A stretch of DNA of 64,000 bases from Sutterella wadsworthensis (lineage in GTDB: Bacteria; Pseudomonadota; Gammaproteobacteria; Burkholderiales; Burkholderiaceae_F). Positions 54,563-64,000 of the stretch are shown piece after piece (positions within the stretch are counted from its first letter, which is position 1; each line of letters starts with the position of its first letter). Location: the NCBI RefSeq assembly GCF_003315195.1, contig NZ_QNRV01000001.1, forward strand, positions 62,001 through 126,000, read 5' to 3'. Below the pieces are notes generated by a model. That model did no database searches. It was given only the letters and a program-made list of their open reading frames with translations, and was not told the origin of the DNA. The position numbers and the translations under genes were made by a program.

Positions 54563-57500
54563 ATGGCGAAGCGTACAGACATTCAATCTATTCTTATCAT
54601 CGGTGCCGGTCCGATCATCATCGGTCAGGCATGTGAATTCGACTATTCGGGCGTGCAGGCCTGCCGCGTGCTGCGCGAAGAGGGGTATCGCGTTATTCTC
54701 GTGAACTCCAACCCCGCAACCATCATGACCGATCCGAAGACGGCGGATGCGACCTACATCGAACCGATCACTTGGGAAACGGTGGCGCGCATCATCGAAA
54801 AAGAACGTCCGGATGCGATCCTGCCGACGATGGGCGGCCAGACGGCGCTCAACTGCGCAATGGATCTCGTTCACCACGGCGTCCTCCGCCGCTGGGGAGT
54901 TGAACTGATCGGCGCCACTCCGGAAGCCATCGACAAAGCCGAAGACCGCGAACGCTTCAAGAAGCTGATGACCGAAATCGGTCTTGAAAGCGCGCGCTCG
55001 GGTGCTGCTCATACGCTCGAAGAAGCATTTGCTATTCAGAAGACCGTCGGTTTCCCGGCGGTGATCCGTCCGAGCTTTACGTTGGGCGGTACGGGCGGCG
55101 GCATTGCCTACAACATGGACGAGTTCCTGGAGATCGTTTCGCGCGGTCTTGAATTGTCGCCCACCTCGGAAGTGCTCATTGAAGAGTCGCTTCTCGGCTG
55201 GAAGGAGTACGAGATGGAGGTGGTCCGCGACAAGGCGGACAACTGCATCATCGTCTGCTCGATCGAAAATTTGGATCCGATGGGCGTTCATACCGGCGAC
55301 TCCATTACGGTCGCCCCCGCACAGACGCTCACCGACAAGGAATATCAGGCGATGCGCGATGCCTCGATGGCGGTGCTTCGTGCGATCGGCGTGGATACGG
55401 GCGGTTCGAACGTCCAGTTTGCGGTTAATCCGCAAAACGGCCGCATGATCGTCATCGAAATGAATCCTCGTGTTTCGCGTTCGTCTGCTCTGGCCTCAAA
55501 GGCTACGGGCTTCCCGATTGCGAAGATCGCAGCGAAGCTCGCCGTGGGATATACGCTTGACGAACTGAAGAACGAAATGACGGGCGGAAAGACCCCGGCG
55601 TCGTTTGAGCCTGCCATTGACTACGTGGTCACCAAGGTGCCGCGCTTTGCTTTCGAGAAATTCCCCGCTGCCGACGATCGCCTCACCACGCAGATGAAGT
55701 CGGTGGGCGAAGTCATGGCTATCGGCCGTACGTTCGAAGAATCTCTGCAGAAGGCGCTCCGCGGTCTCGAAACCGGCAAGTGCGGTCTGGATCCCATTAC
55801 TACCGACCGTTCGAAGATTCTGTGCGAAATTGCCGAACCCGGACCGGAACGCATTTTCTATGTGGCCGACGGCTTCCGCATCGGCATGACGGTGGAAGAA
55901 ATCTTCGAGCTTTCAAAGATTGATCCCTGGTTCCTGCGCCAAATTGACGACCTCGTGAAAGTGGAAGCGTCTATTGCCGGCCACAATCTCAATGAACTCG
56001 ATGTCGACGACTTCTGGGCATTGAAGAGCCGCGGGTTCTCCGACAAACGCATCGCCAAGCTGCTGGCAGACTGCCACGAAAATGAAGTGCGTGAAGCTCG
56101 CCGAGTGCTCGGCGTCGAACCCGTTTATAAGCGGGTGGATACCTGCGCAGCGGAATTTGCCACCACCACGGCGTACCTCTATTCAACCTTTGAACGAAGC
56201 CGCATCAGCGAAGCTGATCCTACCGACAAGAAAAAGGTGATCGTGCTGGGCGGCGGTCCCAACCGCATTGGTCAGGGCATTGAATTCGACTACTGCTGCG
56301 TGCATGCTTCCATGGCGCTTCACGAGGACGGGTGGGAGTCGATCATGGTGAACTGCAATCCGGAAACGGTCTCCACCGACTACGACACTTCCGATCGTCT
56401 CTATTTCGAACCGGTGACGCTCGAAGACGTGCTCGCCATTTGTGAAATTGAGAAGCCCCAGGGCGTGATTGTGCAGTACGGCGGTCAGACGCCGCTCAAA
56501 ATCTGCCGTGCACTCGAAGCCCACGGCGTGCCCATCATCGGCACAACGCCCGACGCGATTGACTGCGCGGAAGACCGCGAACGCTTCCAGAAGCTCATCA
56601 ATCAGCTCGGTCTGCTGCAGCCGCCCAACCGTATTGCGCACACGGAAGAAGAAGCGCTTGCCAAGGCCGAAGAAATCGGTTACCCGATTGTCGTTCGTCC
56701 GAGCTACGTTCTCGGCGGCCGTGCGATGGAAATCGTGCATACGCCCGAGCGCCTCGTCAAATACATGCGCGAGGCTGTGAAGGTAAGCCCGGAAGAACCG
56801 GTGCTCCTCGACCGGTTCCTCGACGATGCGGTTGAAATGGACGTTGATGCGGTCTGCGACGGAGACGTCGTAGCTGTTGCCGGCGTCATGGAGCATATTG
56901 AACAAGCCGGCGTGCACTCCGGCGATTCGGCCTGTTCGTTGCCGCCCTACAGTCTGGCGCCGTCGCTCGTTGCGGAAATTCGCCGCGAAACCCGCGAACT
57001 CGCCAAGGCGCTCAAAGTGGTCGGCCTCATGAACGTGCAGTTTGCCGTTAAGAATGCCCACACCGAAGAACCTGTGGTGTACGTGCTGGAAGTGAATCCC
57101 CGCGCTTCGCGTACCGTGCCGTTTGTTTCCAAAGCAACGGGCCACCAGCTCGCCAAGATCGCCGTGCGCTGCATGGTTGGCGACAAGATCGCCGATCAGG
57201 GACTGACGGTTGAAGAGCTCGAGAAGGCGCCGAAGTACTTCTCCGTCAAGGAAGCGGTCTTCCCGTTTGCGAAGTTCATGGGGGTCGACCCGGTTCTCGG
57301 GCCGGAAATGCGCTCCACGGGCGAAGTGATGGGCATCGGCAGCGACTTCGGCGAAGCGCTTCGCAAGAGTCAGCTTGCCGCGGCCTCTAAGCTGCCGTCT
57401 TCGGGGCTGTGCTTCCTCTCTGTGCGCGACAGCGATAAGCCCAAGGTGACGATCGCAGCCCACGAACTTCATCACGCCGGCTTCAAACTGATTGCCACAG

Positions 57501-57808
57501 CAGGTACGGCCAGAGTCATTCAAGCGGCCGGCATTCCCTGCCGCAGCGTGAGCCGTGTGCATGAAGGCCGCCCCAACGTCATTGACCTCATCAAGAATAA
57601 GGAGATCAACCTTGTCGTGATGTCGGTGGCCGAGCATGAGCACGAACTCGACGACGCCCGTGCCATTCGGCAGGTCTGCCTCGCCGAGCAGACGACGTAT
57701 TACACAACAATGGCCGGCGGCCTGGCCGCTGCCGAAGGTATCCGCCGCAGCGAACTCTCCGAAAAGGTTCGTGATCTGCAGCATCTTCAGGCCGGCGTAG
57801 TGGATTAA
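54563..57808 (+). CDS. carB: Carbamoyl-phosphate synthase large subunit
   Basis: Catalytic subunit making carbamoyl phosphate from bicarbonate, ammonia and two ATP. At 1081 residues it is the normal length, with two homologous ATP-grasp halves. Half one begins [21 protein letters not shown] and has [17 protein letters not shown]; half two has [19 protein letters not shown] and [15 protein letters not shown]. Metal and nucleotide residues are in [20 protein letters not shown] and [20 protein letters not shown]. The C-terminal about 140 residues ([21 protein letters not shown] onward) are the allosteric domain that binds UMP and ornithine in E. coli. Arginine genes in the same window suggest joint regulation. 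Confidence 0.97.
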   Translation: MAKRTDIQSILIIGAGPIIIGQACEFDYSGVQACRVLREEGYRVILVNSNPATIMTDPKTADATYIEPITWETVARIIEKERPDAILPTMGGQTALNCAMDLVHHGVLRRWGVELIGATPEAIDKAEDRERFKKLMTEIGLESARSGAAHTLEEAFAIQKTVGFPAVIRPSFTLGGTGGGIAYNMDEFLEIVSRGLELSPTSEVLIEESLLGWKEYEMEVVRDKADNCIIVCSIENLDPMGVHTGDSITVAPAQTLTDKEYQAMRDASMAVLRAIGVDTGGSNVQFAVNPQNGRMIVIEMNPRVSRSSALASKATGFPIAKIAAKLAVGYTLDELKNEMTGGKTPASFEPAIDYVVTKVPRFAFEKFPAADDRLTTQMKSVGEVMAIGRTFEESLQKALRGLETGKCGLDPITTDRSKILCEIAEPGPERIFYVADGFRIGMTVEEIFELSKIDPWFLRQIDDLVKVEASIAGHNLNELDVDDFWALKSRGFSDKRIAKLLADCHENEVREARRVLGVEPVYKRVDTCAAEFATTTAYLYSTFERSRISEADPTDKKKVIVLGGGPNRIGQGIEFDYCCVHASMALHEDGWESIMVNCNPETVSTDYDTSDRLYFEPVTLEDVLAICEIEKPQGVIVQYGGQTPLKICRALEAHGVPIIGTTPDAIDCAEDRERFQKLINQLGLLQPPNRIAHTEEEALAKAEEIGYPIVVRPSYVLGGRAMEIVHTPERLVKYMREAVKVSPEEPVLLDRFLDDAVEMDVDAVCDGDVVAVAGVMEHIEQAGVHSGDSACSLPPYSLAPSLVAEIRRETRELAKALKVVGLMNVQFAVKNAHTEEPVVYVLEVNPRASRTVPFVSKATGHQLAKIAVRCMVGDKIADQGLTVEELEKAPKYFSVKEAVFPFAKFMGVDPVLGPEMRSTGEVMGIGSDFGEALRKSQLAAASKLPSSGLCFLSVRDSDKPKVTIAAHELHHAGFKLIATAGTARVIQAAGIPCRSVSRVHEGRPNVIDLIKNKEINLVVMSVAEHEHELDDARAIRQVCLAEQTTYYTTMAGGLAAAEGIRRSELSEKVRDLQHLQAGVVD

Positions 57809-57838
57809 TACGTATATCTGAATCGAGCCCAACAAGCA

Positions 57839-57880
57839 AAGCCGCCGCAGCGCCTGACACAGGTGCTTCGGCGGCTTTTG
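57839..57880 (+). terminator. Intrinsic terminator after carB
   Basis: AAGCCGCCG-c-AGC (from 57839) pairs with GCT-t-CGGCGGCTT (to about 57878) around a CCTG/AGG inner stem, followed by TTTG. It separates carAB from the helicase gene. Confidence 0.75.
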
Positions 57881-58036
57881 CTATTGATGAAGGGCGCTTT
57901 GAGCGTGATGTCCGCGTAGATCACCTGACCAGCCGCTCTGTTTTTGAGGGATGCGGAGAAGAAACAACGGGGTTGTCGCCATTGATTCCTAAAGGGAAAA
58001 GGCATTGGCGCACCGCAGGGGTGTCGTTCGGCTGCT

Positions 58037-61000
58037 ATGCTGCTTCGTATTCATCCCATTTGGTCGTATGCTGCCATGAACTTCGAAACTTTCCCTTCAG
58101 CTGCTCATAGGGATAAAGACGGCTTATTCCTCGAGAATTCTTCGGAAAATTTCCAAAAGAGTCTGGCTACTTCATTTGCCGATGCGGCTATTCCTTCGGA
58201 AGCCGGACTGCGGACAACCCTTCTCGCCAACGATCCGATTCGTCATTTAAAAATACTGACGGCGATTGACGATGAGCTTAGCCATGCTAGCTCCTTTTCT
58301 ATCAGCGTTGCCTTTATCACGAAGTCCGGCATTGCGCCGCTCCTTCTGACGCTGCAGCGTCTTGCGGCCAAGGGTGTGCATGGGCGCATTCTCACGACCG
58401 ATTATCTCTATTTCACTGAACCCGGCGCATTGCGGCAGCTCCTGGCACTGCCCAATTTAGAGGTCCGAATTTTTCGCACGCAGGGGGCGACAGGGTTTCA
58501 CACCAAAGGCTATATCTTTCACAGCTCCAATAATCTTCTGCGGATCATCATCGGCAGTTCCAATTTGACGCTCTCGGCGCTCACGACCAACCGCGAATGG
58601 AATACGCGCATCGTTGCCTGCGAAAGAGGTGAGTTCGCTCAGTCGATCCTCGCCGAATTTGATTCTCTTTGGTCCGATGCCGCATCCCGCGATGCAGCGC
58701 TGGAAATGGAAGCGTATGAGCGGGAATATCGTCAGCTCGGCGCTGCTCAGCTCGAAGCCCGCAAGGCGGCGGTCAATGCTCAGCCAACGATTAAGCCGGG
58801 CTGCGCGGAGCCCAATTCCATGCAGCAGGCTTTTCTCGCTCGGCTTAAAGCACTCAGAAGCAATGGGGCTGAGCGCGCACTGCTGATTTCCGCTACCGGT
58901 ACGGGCAAAACCTTTGCAGCCGCCTTTGCGGTGCGCGATGCCATCGCTCAATTTCAGCGTACCCATTCAGCAGACGCTCCGGCAGAGCGAGAAAGCCGAC
59001 ATTCGCAGCGCTTCCGCATGCTCTTCATTGTTCACCGAGAGCAAATTGCGCGGCAGGCTTTGAAGAGTTTCCGCATTGTTTTGGGAGATGCCGCTGGTTC
59101 CTTCGGGCTGCTTTCCGGAAATGAAAAAGCGTCGGGATGCGACTTTGTGTTTGCCACGATGCAGACGCTTGCCAAGACCGCGGTGCTCCAGGCGTTTCCT
59201 AAAGATGCCTTTGCCTTCATCATCATTGATGAAGCGCACCGAGCAGGTGCGAAGAGCTATCAGTGCATCATGAATTGGTTCAAACCAGCCTTCTGGCTCG
59301 GGATGACGGGCAGTCCGGAGCGAACGGACGGCTTTGAGATTTTCGACCTCTTTGACCATGTCATCGCGCATGAGATTCGTCTTTCCGAAGCCCTTGAAGA
59401 GAATCTCTTAACGCCCTTTCATTACTTTGGGCTCTCTGCCGGAACGGAAGACGAGACGGGCAAAGGAGCAGGTCAGCTGCCGGATTTCACAAATCCGAAT
59501 TGGCCTGAGCGCATCGAGCACGTTATCCATCAGGCGGAGTATTTCGGCTCCTGCGGTGACCGCGTGAAAGGCTTAATTTTTGCGGGCAGTCTCGAAGAAG
59601 CTCGCGCCGTTGCAGCCGCTTTCACGAGTGCAGGGCATCCGGCGATTGCGCTTGACGGTCAAACCACTCAGGACGAGCGCGAAGCAGCGATTGAGCGGCT
59701 CACGCACGGCATGGGCCCCAAACGGCTCGAATATATTGCTACGGTGGATATTTTTAACGAAGGAGTGGATATCCCTGAGGTCAACCAAATTCTGATGCTG
59801 CGCCGCACGGAAAGTGCAATTGTGTTTGTGCAGCAGCTCGGCCGCGGGCTGCGCCGTGCCGCCGACAAGGAATATGTGATTGTGCTCGACTTTATCGGAA
59901 ACTATGAGAAAAACTATCTCATTGCGACCGCGCTTTCGGATGATCGCTCGTATTCGAAAGAAAAGCTCCGCCGCTTCGTGACGACGGGGGCTGAGCGCAT
60001 TCCGGGGGCTTCCTCCATCCACTTTGACGAGGTGGCCCGCAGCCGTATTTATCGGGCAATTGACAGCGCGTCCCTGAATTCCGATCCACTGCTTCTGGAT
60101 GCCTACAAACTTCTGAAATATAAGCTTGGGCGGATACCCGAGCTCGCTGATTTTGAGGAACATGCGTCCATCGATGCTTCCAAGTTCCTGCTGCGGAAAG
60201 GGTTGTCCTACTACGATTTTTTGGTTAAACATGAACCCGACTATTCAGAACATTTGTCGGATGCCGCAGTCAAGCGTTTGAGATGGTGCTCGAACCGTTT
60301 GGGGTCGGCGCTCAGGCCGTCGGAAGCTTTGGTGCTGCAGGCTGTGCTTGAGGGGCAGTCCGACCTGCGTGCGGCGCTGATCGAAAAACTCAGTGCGGAA
60401 CCCTACAACTTCACAGCCTCGCCGGCGCATCTGCGCAATGTGGAATGCGTGATGACTGCGAAGTTTGAGCGTAAGACCGATGACGTCGAGCGAAATGCCG
60501 GCTGTGAAGTGATTGAAGCGTTCGATGATGTCGAAGACGGAAAGCGGGTGCGCCGCTGGCGGGCAGATCCGCAGTTCGTCTGCTCTCTTGCGGATGAACC
60601 GTCTTTTCGCCGGCGTTTGGAGTCGCTCACCGATTTTGTGCTCAATCGCTGCCGCGCACGCGCAAATCATCGCTGGGAGGACACATTTTTGCTGCTCGGG
60701 TCGACCTACACCTATGATGATGTCTGTCTGCTGCTCGATTGGGACCGCAATAAAACGTCCATTATCGGCGGCTATTTCTACGATGAGCAAACGCAGACCT
60801 TCCCCATATTCATCAATTACGAGAAGCAGGCCGGCGCGATTGCTTATGCCGATCGTTTTATTTCGCCGGCAGAACTGATCTCGCTCTCTAAGGGCAATCG
60901 ACAGATTGATTCGAAGGATGCTCAGCGCATGACGCAAAAAGGTCAGTACGCCTCGATTCGAATACTCTTATTTGTACGCCGCAGCAAGAGCGACAATGAA

Positions 61001-61156
61001 GCCAAGGCGTTTTATTTCCTTGGCGCAATGCACGCTGCCGCAGCGCCGCAGCCCGTTCGCCTTGCCAATGGCAAATCGGCGTTTGAGATGCACTGGCGTT
61101 TGGAAACGCCCGTGGAAGAGGGGCTTTACGAGTATCTCACCGGACGCAGAGGCTAA
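58037..61156 (+). CDS. PLD-nuclease-like and DEAH helicase protein with DUF3427-like C-terminus
   Basis: Large 1039-residue protein of the superfamily 2 helicases. Residues about 75-230 form a phospholipase-D-type nuclease module with one H-K motif (His155, Lys157 in GFHTKGYIFH, followed by IIGSSNLTLSAL). The helicase has Walker A SATGTGKT (285-292), DEAH (398-401 in IIIDEAH), MTGSPERTDGF and a C-terminal helicase half with TVDIFNEGVDIPEVNQ and FVQQLGRGLRR. The last about 340 residues (YSKEKLRRFV onward, with LLGSTYTYDDVCLLLDW) match what I know as DUF3427. Role may be DNA repair or defence; no methylase or partner gene adjoins. Start unclear: ATG at 58076 is also possible; neither has a good ribosome-binding site. 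Confidence 0.85.
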   Translation: MLLRIHPIWSYAAMNFETFPSAAHRDKDGLFLENSSENFQKSLATSFADAAIPSEAGLRTTLLANDPIRHLKILTAIDDELSHASSFSISVAFITKSGIAPLLLTLQRLAAKGVHGRILTTDYLYFTEPGALRQLLALPNLEVRIFRTQGATGFHTKGYIFHSSNNLLRIIIGSSNLTLSALTTNREWNTRIVACERGEFAQSILAEFDSLWSDAASRDAALEMEAYEREYRQLGAAQLEARKAAVNAQPTIKPGCAEPNSMQQAFLARLKALRSNGAERALLISATGTGKTFAAAFAVRDAIAQFQRTHSADAPAERESRHSQRFRMLFIVHREQIARQALKSFRIVLGDAAGSFGLLSGNEKASGCDFVFATMQTLAKTAVLQAFPKDAFAFIIIDEAHRAGAKSYQCIMNWFKPAFWLGMTGSPERTDGFEIFDLFDHVIAHEIRLSEALEENLLTPFHYFGLSAGTEDETGKGAGQLPDFTNPNWPERIEHVIHQAEYFGSCGDRVKGLIFAGSLEEARAVAAAFTSAGHPAIALDGQTTQDEREAAIERLTHGMGPKRLEYIATVDIFNEGVDIPEVNQILMLRRTESAIVFVQQLGRGLRRAADKEYVIVLDFIGNYEKNYLIATALSDDRSYSKEKLRRFVTTGAERIPGASSIHFDEVARSRIYRAIDSASLNSDPLLLDAYKLLKYKLGRIPELADFEEHASIDASKFLLRKGLSYYDFLVKHEPDYSEHLSDAAVKRLRWCSNRLGSALRPSEALVLQAVLEGQSDLRAALIEKLSAEPYNFTASPAHLRNVECVMTAKFERKTDDVERNAGCEVIEAFDDVEDGKRVRRWRADPQFVCSLADEPSFRRRLESLTDFVLNRCRARANHRWEDTFLLLGSTYTYDDVCLLLDWDRNKTSIIGGYFYDEQTQTFPIFINYEKQAGAIAYADRFISPAELISLSKGNRQIDSKDAQRMTQKGQYASIRILLFVRRSKSDNEAKAFYFLGAMHAAAAPQPVRLANGKSAFEMHWRLETPVEEGLYEYLTGRRG

Positions 61157-61181
61157 AGCGGGTCACACGCCCATCTGCAAA

Positions 61182-61268
61182 CTCCCGGCGAAGCGCCCCT
61201 CATTGGGGGCGTTATCTCTCCGGGAGGTGCAAAACGTCCAGCTGAATGCGGGAGGAACCCGCATTCAG
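61182..61268. terminator. Hairpin cluster between convergent genes
   Basis: CTCCCGG (61182-61188) with CCGGGAG (61220-61226) encloses CGCCCC (61194-61199) with GGGGCG (61206-61211). A perfect 11-bp stem CTGAATGCGGG (61242-61252) with CCCGCATTCAG (61258-61268) follows. T-tracts are weak, but the location between two convergent stops suits termination. Confidence 0.55.
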
Positions 61269-61276
61269 GATGTCGG

Positions 61277-62773
61277 TTATTTCTGCTCGATGAGTTTCTG
61301 GAAGTCCGCATCGAGCTTAGCGAGACTCTGATCAATGTGCCGGCGGTTTTGCTTCGTCCACTCGCGCTGCTCGGCAATCGCGGCATCTGCGGCTGACAGT
61401 GCTTTAGTCAGCTCTGCGGGCTGAGGACCGCCTTCAGTCTTGCGGTTGGCAACAATCGCGGTGGGATTGAGGGTGTCGCGGAACTCTTGTTCGCTCATTG
61501 GGCAGACTGGATTCCCTTGCGGATATTCACTCTTGATGACCTCTGCATAGATCTTCTTGACCTGTTCATACGGGAAGTTGGTGGGCGACAGGTTGTTGTT
61601 TCGGGCATAGGTGACGATATGGCTCGCTACATGATGACCCACGCGGAATGGGAGCTTATATTCGCGCATTAAAACGTCCGCAACTTCCTGAGAAGCTGTC
61701 CAGTCGCTGTTGAGCTCTTCAAGCGCACGCTCAGGATTCACGCGCAGCGCCTTGATAACGCGCGTGAACTGCTTCAAAAGCGCGGAGGTATCGTTGGCGA
61801 GTTTGGCATTGGCCGAAACGCTCTTGGGGTCACTCATTCCGGGCGGGATGTTGTGGGCCTTGAGGATGACTGTCTGCGCCTGACCGATTACATCGCTCGC
61901 GGCAGCTCTCGTGTTGATCATCAAGCCGGGATTGCGCTTTTGCGGCATCGCAGAGGAAACATAGGTGTTGTCTCCGCCTTCCTGCAGCAGGATCCAGGGA
62001 CGGGGCTGCGCATACTGAACGGAAACATCCTGAATGAAAGTGCCCACGTGCAGTGCAATGCTCGTTGCAATGGCTGCCAGTTCGACGGGTTCATCCACGG
62101 ACTTCATCTGACCGGCATCGTAGGCATTGGGTACAGGTCCGGCGAAACCCAGATAATCGGCCATGCGCTGACGATCCAGCGGCCAGCTCGTCCCGTTCAG
62201 AACGGTGGTGCCCATCGCACAGTAATTGAGGCGCTGATAAAAGTTGCGGATTTTTTCCAGATCGCGCGAGAAGGCTGCTTGATAGCCCATGAGGTAGTGC
62301 GCATAAGAATTGGGCTGAGCCGCTACGCCGTTGGTGTAGTTCGGAACGATCGTTGCCTGATTGTTTTTGGCGAGCGTATTCAAAACTTCCATTGCGTTGG
62401 TGAGCGTCTCTGAAAGCTTGAGCGTATTGTCACGAATGATGGCCGTTCGGTAGGTGGCATGCATGTCCTGACTGGAGCGGCCGATATGCAGCATGGTTGC
62501 ATCCATGCCGACTTCCTTAATGAGGTAAGGCTCATACTTGATGACCTGCTTGGGCCGAGGACCGTTTTCTTTATTGCCGTTGGTGATGACGGCAGAGATT
62601 CCCTTGGCAATGCGCTCACCCATTGTCTTCTCAAGCAGGCCTTCTTCGGTATTAATGATGCAGCTTGCTTTATTGATTTCAGAAAGCCAGAAAAATTCAT
62701 CTCGCGGCTGATCTGCTTGAGCAAAAATGGGAAGCAGCGCGGCGGCTGCAGCTCCAAGAATCCATTTTTTCAT
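61277..62773 (-). CDS. Exported argininosuccinate lyase/fumarase-superfamily protein
   Basis: Lyase of the fumarase/aspartase/argininosuccinate lyase superfamily, 498 residues. The superfamily signature SSAMPQKRNPGLM (about 278-290) is clear, and the flanking pattern (MLHIGRSSQDMHATYRTAI, SYAHYLMGYQAAF) resembles argininosuccinate lyase more than aspartase. It begins with a signal peptide (KKWILGAAAAALLPIFAQA-D), which is unusual because these enzymes are normally cytoplasmic. It would act in the periplasm, perhaps releasing fumarate or ammonia from an amino-acid adduct, and fumarate could feed the exported flavoprotein. That is inference. AAGGAG lies before ATG. A possible operator pair lies upstream. 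Confidence 0.85.
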   Translation of the reverse strand: MKKWILGAAAAALLPIFAQADQPRDEFFWLSEINKASCIINTEEGLLEKTMGERIAKGISAVITNGNKENGPRPKQVIKYEPYLIKEVGMDATMLHIGRSSQDMHATYRTAIIRDNTLKLSETLTNAMEVLNTLAKNNQATIVPNYTNGVAAQPNSYAHYLMGYQAAFSRDLEKIRNFYQRLNYCAMGTTVLNGTSWPLDRQRMADYLGFAGPVPNAYDAGQMKSVDEPVELAAIATSIALHVGTFIQDVSVQYAQPRPWILLQEGGDNTYVSSAMPQKRNPGLMINTRAAASDVIGQAQTVILKAHNIPPGMSDPKSVSANAKLANDTSALLKQFTRVIKALRVNPERALEELNSDWTASQEVADVLMREYKLPFRVGHHVASHIVTYARNNNLSPTNFPYEQVKKIYAEVIKSEYPQGNPVCPMSEQEFRDTLNPTAIVANRKTEGGPQPAELTKALSAADAAIAEQREWTKQNRRHIDQSLAKLDADFQKLIEQK

Positions 62774-63210
62774 CCAAAACTCCTTTTTTTGGAAATTTAT
62801 TCCCTGCGTCGAATGCGGGAAGCTGTGTCAGCGTTTAATAGGCATGATTAACGCGGCACAATGACCGTATTTTATGATGGGGATGAGGAGCTGTGTATTT
62901 GAAATATAAAGAATTTTATGACTACTTAATCTTGTTTATCAATATATTGCATTGAAAACAATATATATCGTGTTGAACAAAATAAGTTTGCACGATAAGC
63001 AAAATAAGTCTCTATTTAGAATCGATTAAAGATAAACATATGGCTGCGGCTGAGCCATATCTTATGGGCTCTGAAAGAGTCAGGAAGGCATCAAGAAAAT
63101 GATTCAAAGCCTCTTTGATCGTGTTTTCTGCTCAACGGCCCCCGCACAGTCTGAATGACAAGATGTTTTCAAACTATAAATGCCTTAAAAGACACTGGAT
63201 CAGAGAGGCG
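62774..63210. other. A+T-rich region upstream of the exported lyase gene
   Basis: The stretch is markedly A+T-rich compared with its neighbours and holds no gene. It contains CAATATATTG, a perfect palindrome at 62939-62948, and the repeat pair at 62978-63009. It should hold the lyase promoter on the minus strand. Confidence 0.5.
62978..63009. promoter_or_regulatory. Direct repeat CAAAATAAGT, two copies 22 bp apart
   Basis: Exact 10-bp copies at 62978-62987 and 63000-63009, spaced two helical turns, about 205 nt before the minus-strand lyase start. The spacing suits a regulator binding one face of the DNA. Confidence 0.35.
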
Positions 63211-63975
63211 TCATGCTGTTTTTTTAAGCGTCAGGGCCAGAACAACGCCCTGAGCAGCGAGCGCAGCGGCTATTGCGGCCGCATAAGCGATAAGCAGTCG
63301 ATCCTCAGCCGCCAGTGCCCATACGACGAGATTGAAGACCAGACCGCTGTACATGCCGAGCATCAGCCCGTGCATGGCTCGGCGGGCATTATCCGGGCCG
63401 CCTTGGATTTGGGAGAAAACCGCCATGGTGAGCGCCATGTACGGAAAAGTTGATGCGATGCCTGAGGCGGTAGGGCCGATATAGGGCGCCAGGAAGGTGA
63501 TGGCAATCATCAGCACCATCATCATGCCCATGCGCATCAGGAGATCATGTTTCGGCGGACGGCGTTTCACGGCTGCGCTGTGAGGAACGGGCATGATCCA
63601 AAGCGAAAGGACGATGGCGGCCGCAGCGGAGACTGCCAGCGTCACAGCAGAGATCGGAAGCTCGGCTGCGATCCAAGAGGCTAAAACATAGAGCGCCACG
63701 CTTAAAAAAGAAGCTTTAAGCCATCCTTTAGGGCAGACTGCCGCATAGACACAGGTGAAGACAGCAAGAGCAACGGTTCCAGCCAGTGCGCCTCTGGCTG
63801 TTTCAACGGCAAATCCGGCACCGTTTTCGATGGCCAGAAAAACAGAAATGGGTCCGGAGATCAGCGGCAGTCCAATGAGAATCCCGCCCAAAACCGTTCC
63901 CCAGCGCCGAGCAGCCAATGTGGCCAGCGCAAGCAGAAGCGGTGCAGCGATAAGCTTGATGAGGAAAATAATCAT
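63211..63975 (-). CDS. Conserved polytopic membrane protein of unknown function
   Basis: I do not recognise the family with certainty. The 254-residue protein is strongly hydrophobic with about eight predicted transmembrane helices (for example 4-21, 28-48, 62-81, 88-104, 108-128, 148-168, 205-222, 228-249). A Gly/Pro-rich motif LGGILIGLPLISGPISVFLA (about 29-48) and a second half with GPTASGIASTFPYMALTMAV look like paired re-entrant or pore segments, so a small transporter or permease is possible. A charged loop (KRRPPKHD, about 137-144) separates the halves. The ATG start is only 25 nt from the window edge, so its promoter and upstream genes are not seen. Confidence 0.7.
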   Translation of the reverse strand: MIIFLIKLIAAPLLLALATLAARRWGTVLGGILIGLPLISGPISVFLAIENGAGFAVETARGALAGTVALAVFTCVYAAVCPKGWLKASFLSVALYVLASWIAAELPISAVTLAVSAAAAIVLSLWIMPVPHSAAVKRRPPKHDLLMRMGMMMVLMIAITFLAPYIGPTASGIASTFPYMALTMAVFSQIQGGPDNARRAMHGLMLGMYSGLVFNLVVWALAAEDRLLIAYAAAIAAALAAQGVVLALTLKKTA

Positions 63976-64000
63976 GACAACGGCGCAGACCGCGATAGTC

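Noticed and set aside
53816-57835. Long antisense frames of over 500 codons opposite carA and carB
   Set aside because: They are shadows of G+C-rich coding sequence; His/Arg-rich composition, no start signals, and the plus-strand genes are certain.

Overview
The window looks like chromosome of a G+C-rich Gram-negative betaproteobacterium. Tandem betaproteobacterial-type porins, a Tat-exported fumarate-reductase-like flavoprotein, a Ccm-type cytochrome c maturation locus and many exported enzymes point to Burkholderiales, possibly the gut family Sutterellaceae. That placement is inferred from gene content only. No rRNA, tRNA, CRISPR array, insertion sequence or prophage was seen.

Layout. 1-5.0 kb: two tandem porins (the first cut by the window edge), a Crp/Fnr-type regulator and a Tat flavoprotein, a likely anaerobic respiration module. 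5.2-10.4 kb: arginine biosynthesis (argC, argB, a short argA-type acetyltransferase, argD with a 172-residue low-complexity tail). 10.6-13.2 kb: a LysR regulator convergent with an aldehyde dehydrogenase. 13.6-19.7 kb: a minus-strand operon with ketosynthase, hotdog dehydratase, ketoreductase, second ketosynthase, a phosphopantetheinyl-transferase-like protein and an O-methyltransferase. Its order resembles the apeO-P-Q-R end of aryl polyene clusters, but no carrier protein, ligase, acyltransferase or exporter is present. 19.8-28.5 kb: housekeeping and exported genes (ogt, MazG-type pyrophosphohydrolase, endonuclease I, DoxX, a DUF945-like protein, M20 amidohydrolase, MetQ-like binding protein, parvulin isomerase). 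28.7-32.4 kb: a fused ccmF-ccmH gene and ccmI. 33.0-52.5 kb: a two-partner secretion locus with a TpsB transporter and a 5891-residue leukotoxin-LktA-type filamentous adhesin. 53.3-57.8 kb: carA-carB. 58.0-64.0 kb: a PLD-helicase protein, an exported argininosuccinate-lyase-like protein and a membrane protein.

The most notable signals are as follows. A run of 12 C bases lies at the mature N-terminus of TpsB; loss or gain of one C stops translation within about 30 codons, so export of the adhesin is probably phase variable. A roughly 72-bp direct repeat carrying a terminator flanks the whole 20-kb adhesin locus. The polyene-like operon is reduced and has an altered dehydratase motif. A TCGACAAAT-type motif recurs upstream of argC, the argA-type gene and carA. 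Several genes (second porin, argC, ccmFH, carA) are preceded by strong, sometimes mutually exclusive, RNA hairpins.

Functionally the window joins anaerobic electron transport (flavoprotein, Crp-type regulator, cytochrome c maturation), arginine and carbamoyl-phosphate supply, a lipid or pigment modification pathway, and a large switchable surface adhesin. All functions are read from motifs and family resemblance; no database search was possible.
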